The translations under genes and the position numbers were made by a program. The notes under the pieces are model-generated. The model did not search any database and was not told where the DNA came from. It saw only the letters and a program-made list of their open reading frames with translations. A stretch of DNA of 64,000 nucleotides from Aquila chrysaetos chrysaetos (Eukaryota; Chordata; Aves; Accipitriformes; Accipitridae): positions 2,604,001-2,668,000 of the forward strand of contig NC_044019.1 of NCBI RefSeq assembly GCF_900496995.4, in the 5' to 3' direction. Shown piece after piece: positions 1-28,500 of the stretch (position 1 is the stretch's first letter; every line of letters begins with the position of its first letter).

Positions 1-510
1 GGCACCCATGCGGGGTGGGGGGACCCGGCTTCTGCAAAGGTGCGGAGAACGTGTGGTTACAGCTGGGATGGGGCACCCCGACCCGGGCTTCCTTGGAAAG
101 GGGATTCCCAGCAGCGTGCCTCACTTTCCTGGTCTGTTAGTGGGAGGTTGTGTGGAGCCAAGGGGAATAAGGCAGAAGAGCAAATAGCTGTGGGTCTTGG
201 CTGGGAAACACACTTGGAGCCTGGCTCAAAGCTGAGTCTGCGGAGGATGGATAGGTATGGGTGTGGGAGAGCTGTGCCTGCTGCAGGGACCCCGGGGGGG
301 AACGGGCTCCGGCAGGGCTCCTGACCTGGGAGGGGGAGGATGAGGATGTGCCCTTCCCTTCCCAAGCAACACAAAGTCTCTCTGTAGGTATTTGATGTCC
401 CTCTAAACCTCGGTGCCTCCAGCAATTCCTGGACCTAGAGGAAAGGGGGATGCCCCGGCCTGGGGTGCTCACTGCCAGACAGCCTGGGAGGTTTGATGCT
501 GGCTGGCTTG
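1..510. other. Upstream flank, no gene recognised
   Basis: The first half kilobase holds short open frames on both strands but no splice-linked coding pattern, no known protein similarity that I can see and no RNA gene. It lies upstream of KCNQ4 and is treated as intergenic DNA. Confidence 0.5.
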
Positions 511-518
511 GAAAGCTC

Positions 519-1051
519 ATGCCCAGGATGCTCCATGCCCGGGATGCTCCATGCCCGGGATGCTCCATGCCCGGGATGCTCTATGACTGGGATGCTCCAT
601 GCCCAGGATGCCCTATGACTGGGATGCTCTATGCCTGGGATGCTCCGTGCCCGGGATGCTCCATGCCCGGGATGCTCTATGACTGGGATGCTCTATGCCC
701 AGGATGCTCTATGACTGGGATGCTCCATGCCCAGGATGCCCTGTGACTGGGATGCTCCGTGCCCGGGATGCTCCATGCCCGGGATGCTCCATGCCTGGGA
801 TGCTCCATGCCCAGGATGCCCTATGACTGGGATGCTCTATGCCTGGGATGCTCCGTGCCCGGGATGCTCCATGCCCGGGATGCTCTATGACTGGGATGCT
901 CTATGCCCAGGATGCTCTATGACTGGGATGCTCCATGCCCAGGATGCCCTATGACTGGGATGCTCCATGCCCGGGATGCTCCATGCCCAGGATGCTCCAT
1001 GCCCAGGATGCTCTATGACTTGAATGCTCTCTGACTGGGATGCTCCATGCC
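519..1051. repeat. 16-bp minisatellite with 208-bp higher-order unit
   Basis: About 33 tandem copies of a 16-bp monomer close to GGGATGCTCCATGCCC. Variants carry CTCTATGACT or CCCTATGACT in the second half. A 13-monomer block recurs: the stretch starting at 601 is repeated from 809, exactly 208 bp later. Because 16 is not a multiple of 3, the chance open frames here read with a 16-codon period and are not genes. The array ends about 0.5 kb before the KCNQ4 start codon. Confidence 0.9.
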
Positions 1052-1542
1052 TGGTGGCCAGGGACCCTGGCTCCAGAGATGCTCCGCACCCCGCGGGTTG
1101 GGGTGCTCACCCGCGGGATGCTCCCCACCCCGTGGCCAGGCCACACTCTGCCCGGTACCGTGGGCAGCCGGAGATCCCCGCTCCCCGGGGAACCTCGTGG
1201 GGAAGGTTCCCCCGAACCGGACCGGGGGTTCCAGCGGGGGCTTCTTCCCCGCGTCCCGCCCCCCCCACCCCCTCTCCCCCATCCTCCCCGGTCCCGGCAG
1301 AGCCCCGGGGGCGGGGGCCAGGTACGGCGGGGCGGGCCGGCCCCGGCGGCGGCGGCGGCGGCGGGGGGGGGAGGTCCCGGCGGCGGGCAGCTAAAGGCAG
1401 GTGGCACCGGGGAGCGGCACCGGGCTCTTCGTGGGGGGGGGGGGGGGGGGGAGGCGGTGCGAGCTGCCGTCCAACGGAGCGGGAGGCGGCGGGGGGGGGG
1501 GTCCCCGCGGCGGCGGCGGTGCCCTGAGCGGGGCGGTCCGCC

Positions 1543-20137
<18,595 letters not shown>

Positions 20138-20816
20138 GCGGGGAGGCAGTGGGACGGATCCCACCAGCGCGCAGCCGGTGGGATGGGATGCCGGGGTGTG
20201 GGAGCAGCGTGGCATCGCCCGGCCCCGTCTAGCCACGTCCCTGGCCATGTTACTTGAACCAAGTCGTCCTTTGCGGGGACACGGCTGCAGCGGGGTGCCC
20301 GCTCTGGGGATGGGGTGGGAGCCCGTGGCACTGCAGCATGGCCAGACCACGCTCCTGGGATGCTCCTGCCCTTCCCGGGGGGTGAGACCCCCCCAGCTCC
20401 TGGGGCCTCGAGCGCTCCCCAGCCATGGCGGGGATGCTCCAGGCTGGCCCCATCCCCTGGGGTTTGGGTCGTACCCCCCAGCCCTCAGGACATGTCCAGC
20501 TCCCCAGTGGGGTCCTGCCTGGTCCCCCAGAGCCGAGCCGGGACCACCGCCAGCTATGCAAGGCTTCATCTCCCTTCCGCTTGCCTTCCGCCAAGCAGGG
20601 GCGTTGGGGCACGACCCAGTGTGGTTTTACCTGCGTCGCTCCGGGTCAGGGCAGCAGCAGGGGCCCCCCCCCAGGCCGCTGAGCGGGGGTCTGTCCCCCC
20701 CTCACTCTCCTCTGCCTGGGTTGTTTCCCTGCTCGCAGGGCTGCAGCGCTGCAGCTGCGGCTGCACCTCTAGAAGCACAGCAGAGCCTTCTGCCTGCCCG
20801 TGCATGCTCCCAGGGC

Positions 20817-20850
20817 AATATATATATAGAAGATATATATATATATTTAT
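20817..20850. repeat. AT-rich TA repeat in KCNQ4 3' UTR
   Basis: Two short (TA)n runs separated by GAAG, within the presumed 3' UTR. Confidence 0.7.
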
Positions 20851-21940
20851 GCAATAATGTCTTAATATGCAACAACCCCGGGAAGAGCAACCCGTGGGGA
20901 CATAGGCAATAAGCAAACCCCCCCTACCAGCACACAGGGCTAGATCCTGCTGCCCGTGGGGGCCCGCCTGGGTGCCCTGGGGGCTTGGGGCTGGGTGACA
21001 AACCTCCACCCGAGGGTGGCCCTGGGGCCACGGGGCTGGGCAGGGCCTGTGGAGGAGGGAGGGATGCAGGCAGAGGTGATGGGGACAGTGGTCCCCAAGG
21101 AGCATCCCTCCCTCCCATGTCCCAGAACCTGCTCTTGCTTAGAGGATTCCTTCTTGCTTAGAGGTCCTGCGGTGCTCGGTTTGTCCCTCCCCATGTCCCC
21201 ATCCCTTCTGTGGTCCGGGGAGCACGGGCTGGACCTGGGGGGTGACTGCCCGGTGGGGACAGAGCGGTGTTGGCCGTGCCTCCCCGCATGCCACTCGCGG
21301 CAGAGCCACAGCGGCTCCCGCGCTGCCCCACTCCCCCCAGGAAACCCTGGGGCCGGTTTCCAGTCCCGCACCGCTGGGCTGAGCCAGGCTGGAAGCGATC
21401 GTGGTAGTGCCAAAGTTTGCCGAGCTGGGGCTGGTGTCTGCTCCTGCGTGGCCGGGGGTCCCGGGGGGTCTTGATGGGCTTCGGACCGTGGGATTTGCAC
21501 ACACCCCCTTCCCAAGCCCCCCCGTGCCTCCGCTCCTGGCGGCAGGGACCCCTGACCCTGCTCGTTTTTCTTGCCTCGTTAGTGCATGTGGCCAGCGCGG
21601 GCCGTGCCAGAGCCGCTTGCAGCCTCCCCCCTGCTCCTGCACCACCCCGGCCCCCTCGCCCCGGGGGTGCCCGTCCCCCCGGCTGGGCCGTGGGGGCAGC
21701 GGGGGCACGAGGGGACGGCCGGGTGCTGTGGGTGGGCAGGCGGGTGGGTCGCTGCGTGGGTGCCGTGGGTGCCCGGCCACGGGGCGAGGGTGCATGCGAC
21801 AGCTTTGCCCGCAGCCGCACGCAGGAACTAACTCGTAGGATCCCCCCCCCCGCCGTCTCCCCGGGGCTGGCTGGTCCCCGCAGACCTCCCCAGCCAGAAG
21901 TAGTTACCTCACTTGATTAACTTATTAACTTATTTGTTTC

Positions 21941-21946
21941 ATTAAA
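21941..21946 (+). terminator. KCNQ4: Possible KCNQ4 polyadenylation signal ATTAAA
   Basis: An ATTAAA hexamer in a locally AT-rich patch 1.8 kb after the stop codon. It is the best poly(A) signal candidate between KCNQ4 and TINAGL1, and a long 3' UTR is plausible for this gene. No AATAAA is seen in the interval. Confidence 0.4.
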
Positions 21947-21959
21947 ATTTGGAGTAGAG

Positions 21960-24780
21960 GCTGCCTGCCTGCCTGCTGTCTCTCTCCCGGCTCTCCCGAG
22001 AGGTGGCACTCCAGCCCTGCCGGCCGGAGGACCCAGGCGTCCGGCCACCTCCCTGTCCCCCCCCCTGCCCCAACCCGGGCTCCCCTTGAGCCACCGCAGC
22101 CCCCCGAAACGGGAGCGGGACCCCACCTGCGCCTCGGATCGCCTTCCCCGGCTACGTGGTGTCGTGTGCCGGGCGGCTGCGGGCCTGATGCCGCTGCAGA
22201 GGGGCCCGTCGTGCCCTGCATTTTGAGCCTGGCGGGGAGGGTCACTGCCCCGGGAAGGGCCGTGCCCCATCCTCCTCTTTAGAAGTGTCCCGGCGTGTCC
22301 CCAAACAGGGAAGACGCTGCGATGGCCCCGGGGCCATCCCAGGGGAGGCGAGGGTGCGAGCCCCCTTCCCCAGGAGACCGCAACCCCTCAAGGGACGGCA
22401 AAGCCTTCGCCCCATCCCTGGGTGCTGGCATTCCGCGGGGACAACGCGTCCCCCAGCCCGCAAATGCCGGGGGGCCGGGGGTGGCCCCTTTCCACACCGC
22501 CCTGCCCCGGCGCTGGCTGGGGAGGAAGCCGGGGCTCGCCGCAGGTCGGTCCCTGCCTTTCCTGGCTGCCTCTTGCCAACAATCCCGCTCCTGGCTCGTC
22601 CTGGAGCACTCAGCCAGCACCTCCTCGTCCCGGCCGCACCGGCCCCGCTGCCTGCCCCCAGAGCTGCTGGGACGGGGGTCTCGGGGTGGCTCCGGTCCCC
22701 CCGAGCACTTGGCGTGCGGGGTGCCATCCCTTGGGGTCCCTCGGCCACCCCCGGTGCTGCGGACGTCCGGCTGTGGGGCTGCTTTGAAGCAGAGGCTTTG
22801 AAGGGGGAGCCAGGACATGGCAGCACCCGGAAAGCCCCGCGTGAGCGAACTGTGCCGTCGCGGCACCGCACCGGCCTCTGCCCGGCTCCCGCCGGCCGGC
22901 TGGCTGGGGTGGCTTTCGAGGGATGTATCTTCGCAACAGCGGGGTCTTCACCCTGCCACGGGGGTTGCGCATCGCCGGTCCTGCTGACCCTGCACCCCAC
23001 GGGGATGGCGGCGCGGTGCAACGCGTGCAGCTCGGCAGAGCCCGTAGGGGTGCCCGCTGCTCCGTGGGGCGTCCAGGGACAACCCACGTGGGTCTGGGCT
23101 CTTCCCGCGACTCTGCGCAGTGGGGCACGGGTGCTGCGACCTGCTCCCTCCCCCAGAGCAGACGCAGGCGGCGAGGGCAGGGCAGGCATGCGTGCCAGCC
23201 CGCGGCACTCGGCTCTGCTTCCCGCAGCCACGTGGGCCCAAGGTGCCCGGGCTGGACTTTACCCTGCTCCACTTCAGCTGCCCCACATGCACAAGAGGCT
23301 GCCGCTTCCCGGAGCGGGGACAGGCCTGGACGGCAGGGACACGCGGGGGGGGAGATGCCAACGTCAGAGGAACGCAGCGAGCTGTGACTCCGCAGTGCCG
23401 GCTTGCCGTGTCCTGCTGAGAGCGACGCTTGGCAGGCCGGAGCATGGCTGCAGGAAGGGGGTGAGGGGGGGGGGCTCGCAAGCACTTGGACTGTCGCGCT
23501 CCCACCTCCGCACACGAGCCCTTATCAGCTGGGGGCTACGACCGGATTGGGAAGGGGCCAGCTCTGCTGGCAGCACCCCACGGCATCCTCGGCTCATGCC
23601 TGGCAGGAGCACAAGGGCACAAGGACCGGGAGCCCAAGCCGGGGATGTCCTTTTTGCCAGTGGCTTTGCTTTGTCCCCTGAGGGTCTTGGGGAATTCGTG
23701 ACTCAGTCTGGATTCCTGTCAGTCCAGTCATGGAGAAAGTACGTGAGGTTGGAGACAGTCGGACTCCGGGCCGGACCCAGTTCCTTCCTGAGGCGCTCAG
23801 CAGCCCTCCAGCTCGGTGTGCTCAGCCCAAGGCTGCGCTTGCAGGAAAAGGCCCTCCTGAGAGCGCTGGCCGAGCAGCCGGGCGGGGGTCCCAGGCGATG
23901 GGGCTCTTGCAGGACCCTCGTTCGGGCACCCAGAGCACCCTGGGGTCCCAGGGAGCAGGCAGCCCTCAAGCCCAGTGGGATGCGGTGCTCCCCATGCAGG
24001 GGCACCCGGGGTGCAAGCACACCTTGACTAGCCGCAGCATCCTCCCCAGGGGCTGCAGCCAGGAGCCCTCCAGCCCGTGGCCCTGGGTTCAGCCCCTGCC
24101 CCGGTTCCCGCAGCCACCCGGGGAACCCCGCTCCCCCCCGCCACCCGTGGTGCCTCCCGTCCTGGCTGCCATGAGGCATCTTCGAGGAATCCTTTGGCAG
24201 CGGCTGGGAGATGCTCCTCGAGGGCCAGAGACGGGCAGGAGACCCAGAGCGGGCAGCCGAACAGCCCCCCCCCCCAGCAAGTACTGGTGCTGCTGAGGGA
24301 ACCGGAGCCTGTGGGGCAACCGAGACCCCTCCGGTCCCTGCGAGCTCAGCACCTGGCTGGATGCTGGCAGCGGGGACACAGGTCTGACTCCAAGCGACAC
24401 CGACTCCGTGCCCTGGGCTGTAGCCAGCTGCCCACACTGCAGCTGGGGTGCTGGAAGGGGGGGGGGACACACACGCAGCCCCCCCCCCCTCCACCCCTCC
24501 CCACACCCTGCCCCGGGCAGCGGAGAGACCCCCCTGGATGGAGCGGGGGGTGCTGGCAGCGCTGCCGGGACCCCCCCCCCCCCAGTTTGCGAGGGGCACT
24601 GGGCGGGGGGGGGGGGCACGGGTGGAGGAGCAGGAGCCAGAGCCGGGCAGACCCCCTGGCCCCGGGGGGGGGGGGGGGGGGTCGGGGCCGCTCTTCTCCC
24701 TCCCGCCCCGACGGGAACCCCGGGACCCCGCGACCCCCGGTCCCACTGGGCTCCGCTCCGCACGGGGAGGGGCAGCGCGG
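21960..24780. other. Intergenic KCNQ4-TINAGL1, no gene recognised
   Basis: GC-rich DNA with long open frames on both strands, including 580 codons at 22285-24027 (+). That frame begins with GTG, has no recognisable domain and overlaps comparably long frames on the other strand (23703-24851 and 22242-23231). I treat them as products of low stop-codon density. G or C runs are frequent near 24,480-24,690. I looked for CITED4, which lies near KCNQ4 in mammals, and did not find its acidic C-terminal motif. Confidence 0.5.
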
Positions 24781-24794
24781 CCCGGGGGGGGGGA

Positions 24795-24860
24795 TGCGGG
24801 GAGGTGCCGGGGGCAGCCGCGATCCGGTCGGATCGCGGCTGCCCCCGGCACCTCCCCGCA
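24795..24860. repeat. 66-bp near-perfect palindrome
   Basis: Arms 24795-24826 and 24829-24860 are perfect 32-bp inverted copies with a 2-nt centre (GT). Less perfect pairing continues outward into flanking G and C runs. The palindrome ends 26 bp before the TINAGL1 TATA box. It could extrude a very stable hairpin, or it could be a fold-back or assembly artefact in very GC-rich DNA. Confidence 0.9.
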
Positions 24861-24885
24861 CCCCCCCCCGGGGCCGGGACGCGCC

Positions 24886-24891
24886 TATAAG
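24886..24891 (+). promoter_or_regulatory. TINAGL1: TATA box of TINAGL1
   Basis: TATAAG in a GC-rich context, about 30 bp before the inferred start of the non-coding first exon (about 24916-24952). That exon ends at donor GTACGG (24953). The start site is inferred from the TATA spacing. Confidence 0.6.
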
Positions 24892-24983
24892 GAGCGGCGG
24901 GGCCGGAGCAGGCGCTCGGCGGCGGAGCGGAGCGGAGCGGCGGGCGCGGCAGGTACGGGACTGGGGGGGACGGGAGGGGTTCC

Positions 24984-25030
24984 TTGCCCCGTGGGTTCGT
25001 TGCCCCGTGGGTTCGTTGCCCCGTGGGTTC
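24984..25030. repeat. Three tandem copies of a 16-bp unit
   Basis: TTGCCCCGTGGGTTCG occurs at 24984, 25000 and 25016 (last copy incomplete), in TINAGL1 intron 1. Confidence 0.9.
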
Positions 25031-25559
25031 CCCTAACTAGCCCCCCCCGGGGTCCCCAGCACTCCCCCCTCCGCCTCCCCAGGCTGAGAACTGGGAGCTC
25101 ATTGCACTGCCCGCGCCTCCGCGGTGGTGGGGCCCCGGGGCCCCGGCAGGCTCCCCCCGGTGCCACGTTTCTCTGGGGTTTTGCTTTTTTGGAGCAGGGG
25201 GTTAAGGTGTGGGTGGGCACGGGGCTCCTCGGCCGTCCGGGGAGTGGGCATCCAGGGGGGGAGCGGGGGTTTTGGGGCATCACGGTGTGGGTCCCCAGAG
25301 CCAGGGTGGTCGCAGGGGGAGTTAGAAAACCTGAAGGTTTTGAGTGTCCCGGGGGAGGGCAGGGCACGGGTGAGGTGGCTGGGGGCTCGGTGGGCAGCAC
25401 ACTGGGTGCTGGCCGGGGTGGGCGACCCAGCGGGACGGGGCTGGCGTAGGGTGCGGAGCTGCCCTTTGCCCACAGGACCCCCGGTCCCGGGTTGCCCCCC
25501 CCACCAGCTCACTGCCCTCCCACCGCAGCGGCTGCAGGTCTGGGGACATTGCCGGCAAC

Positions 25560-28500
25560 ATGCGCCTGCTGCGGGCCCTGCTCTGCCTCTGGCTGCTGGC
25601 CGAAGCGGCCCTGGCTTCCCGGGTACGTACCCGCCGGGAGCTGGGTCCCGGCTTGTATGAGCACGGGGTCTACGATGCCGGTGGGTCCTACTGCCAGCGA
25701 GGGGACGTCTGCTGCCACGGCCGTAACGATGGCTGCACCGTGCCCTACCACGACACCCTCTGCTACTGTGACCTCTTCTGCAACCGCACCATCTCCGACT
25801 GCTGCCCTGACTTCTGGGAGTACTGCCTGGGCATTCCGGCCCCTTTCCCCAAAGCTCCAGGTGAGGCAGCCCCCAGCCCAGCCGGGTGGGGGTCTGTGGG
25901 TGCCAGGGGCCAGCCCTGGGTTGCCCGATGCCTTGTGTGATGCCACTGGTGCCCCACGGGGTAATGGATGCAGCCAGATGCGGCAACCCATGGCCCTGCC
26001 CTCGCTGCAGAGCCGCTCTGGACCCCTCGGAACTGTGGAAACCCATACAACGTGCACCTGGGAGCAGCCTGTGGCCCTGCAGCCTGTCCCCTGCACCTCC
26101 CGTACCTGTGGGGCAGAGCAGGGGCGTGGGGGGGACTCCATCCCAGCTTCCCCGGTCATGTCTGGGGCAGGCGGATGCTGGCCCTGACTTAACCCGCCTG
26201 GCAGCTGGGACGGGCAGGACAGACGGGGGCGAGAGGGGGGCACGGGCAGCCCCCGCCGCACAGCACAAGGCTCTCTAAGAAGTCCCTGCAGAGCAGAGCC
26301 AGCTCCCGGGCACAACTGGCCCTTTTATCCCTGTCCCGCCAGGCTGTGCGTGTGAGGCCGGCTCTGCTTGGCAGCCCCACACGCAGCCCCACGGTTAACC
26401 CTCCCGGCGCCGAGCAAGCCCTGCTCCCACCCTGCGCCGTGGGGCGCGAGTTGGTCCCCATCGCAGGTCTGGAGATGCCGAGTTGCAGCCGGGCACCTGC
26501 CTGGCTTTAAGGACCACGTTTATTTTCCCCTTGGTATTTACACCCTGGGGGTGCCGGCAGGACCCCTGATGCAGCCAGGCGCTCACCGGGACTCTCCTTT
26601 CTCCCATCCAGGCTGTGCCCGCGCCGGCCGCAACTACCCCACCGGAGCCACGTACCGGGAGAACTGCAACCTGTGGTGAGTGCCTCTGCGCTCCCCGTGC
26701 CACGCGGGCACCGCCGGCTTGGTGCCAGCACGCTGCCTGCGCGGATGAAGGGCATCGGGGGGGCCCGCGAGTACCGGGGCTGCCCGCAGTCGGCTCGGCG
26801 GGAGCGGGAGCACATGGCCCGAGCTGGGTGGTGGGGGCTGATGCCAAATGCCTTTGCTCTGGCATATTCGGAGTGGAGAGCCCGGGGCCTTGAGCCGCTC
26901 CCAAGTTTCAGCGCATGCCTTTGTGGGAACCGCTCGTTTCGCCGGGTTAGCGCGCGGCCGGGCTGGCTGCGGGCTGCCGACGCGAGCCCGGAGCTGCCGG
27001 CGTTTTTCTGGCCACGCTAGTCCAAGCCCAGCTTGCCCGAGCCTGACGGGACGCGTCTGCAGCTGGCAGCCGTGACGGCTCCGTGCCAGGCGACCAGAGT
27101 CCGGCCCCACAGCCGGCTTGGGTGCAAGCAGCCTGTCTGTGCTGCGTGCCAGGAGCTCGCTCTTTGCATTAGCGAGGAGCGCGGGGTTTATCTGGAAACG
27201 GCTGCGGTGGTATTAATGGCATCTTGGAGGTGGGGGATAGGGGAACCTGCGGGCACAGATCTGCCCGTAGACAAGGAGCAAACACGGCAGGGCTGGCTGG
27301 CTTGCAGCGATGCAGCAGATAAGGGAAATCAAAAGCTCCGTCTGGGGCGTGTGCGAGGGCACGAGCACGTGTGTGTGCATGTGTGTGCAGGCATGTGCGC
27401 TGGAGCTGGAGGTAAGAAGCCAGCCCGATCCCTTCCCGAAGCCCCAGTGCCACCCGGCGTTTCTCTGGAACCGTGGCGTGGAGGCATGTGGGGCTGGAAA
27501 ATGTTCCCGAGCCCTGGGCAAAGGTCGAGGTCCCCGAGCCAAGCCGTGCACTTGGATGACTGGTCCCTGCTGCTGGGAGAGCATCCCTTCCCCAACAGCT
27601 CTGGCCCTCAGGGGCTGAGGCTCTTCTGCCAAAACCTTCCCCCGCACTTGGCGCCTGGAGAGCAGCAATTTCTGCAGCGCTTCACCCCAGACCTTGTCCC
27701 TTCCCGGCTCCTGCGGGGTCTGGGGGGGTTTGGCAGGGGGCAAACGCAATGCTGGGGTGAAGCAGAGGGGGCTGGTGTGGGCACCCAGCTGGCTGCACCC
27801 CAAGGTGCTCCCATTGGGAATCCCCAAGGAGTGAACGGCCAGACGCGGGGTCACCAGCACAGCACCGGGAGCGCTCGGGCATGGGGACGGGGCGAGTGCC
27901 AGGGGTGCAGGTGCTGCCGGCGGGATCGGGGCCAGGCTGGCAGGACACGGCTCCGGCCTCGCACGGCTCCTTAAAAGGGAAGAACGTGCCGGGAGCTCGG
28001 CCGGCGGGCAGGAGGGAGCATGCCAAGCATTGCTCACCACGCGGGGGGAGTACAGTCCAGGGCTCCCCAGGGTGACCCGGACCCGGCACATCCCCCCCAA
28101 CCACCCCCTGCCCCAGGTCTCCCCGTGCAGGTCTCCCGGCTAACCTGACCAGAGCAGCTCGCCCTGGGGGGGGACAGCCAGCCCTGAATCCCCTCCCTGG
28201 GCTGGAGTCCAAGCCCCGCTCTGATGTCTGCAGGCCTGGCTGCTTTTCAGCTAATTTTCTGTCCCATGCTCTGTCTGCCCTCCGGGCTCCTGCGGGGACT
28301 GGGGCTGGCGGGGGGGGGGGGGGGGACACACACACAGCCCCCAGGGCCACGCAGAGGGCTGCCCGCCAGCTCCTGGCCCGGCTTCACCCCATCCCGAGGT
28401 GCCGAGCCGCGGTGCCAACCCCCAGACCCTGGTGCAGAAGCAGCCCTGGCCCCTCGCTGGCTACCCACGATGGCAGGGGGTCCCCGGCTTGGGAGGGGCA

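Noticed and set aside
450-954. Plus-strand open frames in the 16-bp array as a Cys/Pro/Met-rich repeat protein
   Set aside because: They only reflect the 16-bp period read in three frames; there is no promoter, splice support or known family.
519-1051. CRISPR array
   Set aside because: The repeats are directly tandem without unique spacers, and the genome is a vertebrate one.
21960-24780. CITED4, a mammalian neighbour of KCNQ4
   Set aside because: No frame contains the conserved acidic CITED C-terminal domain.
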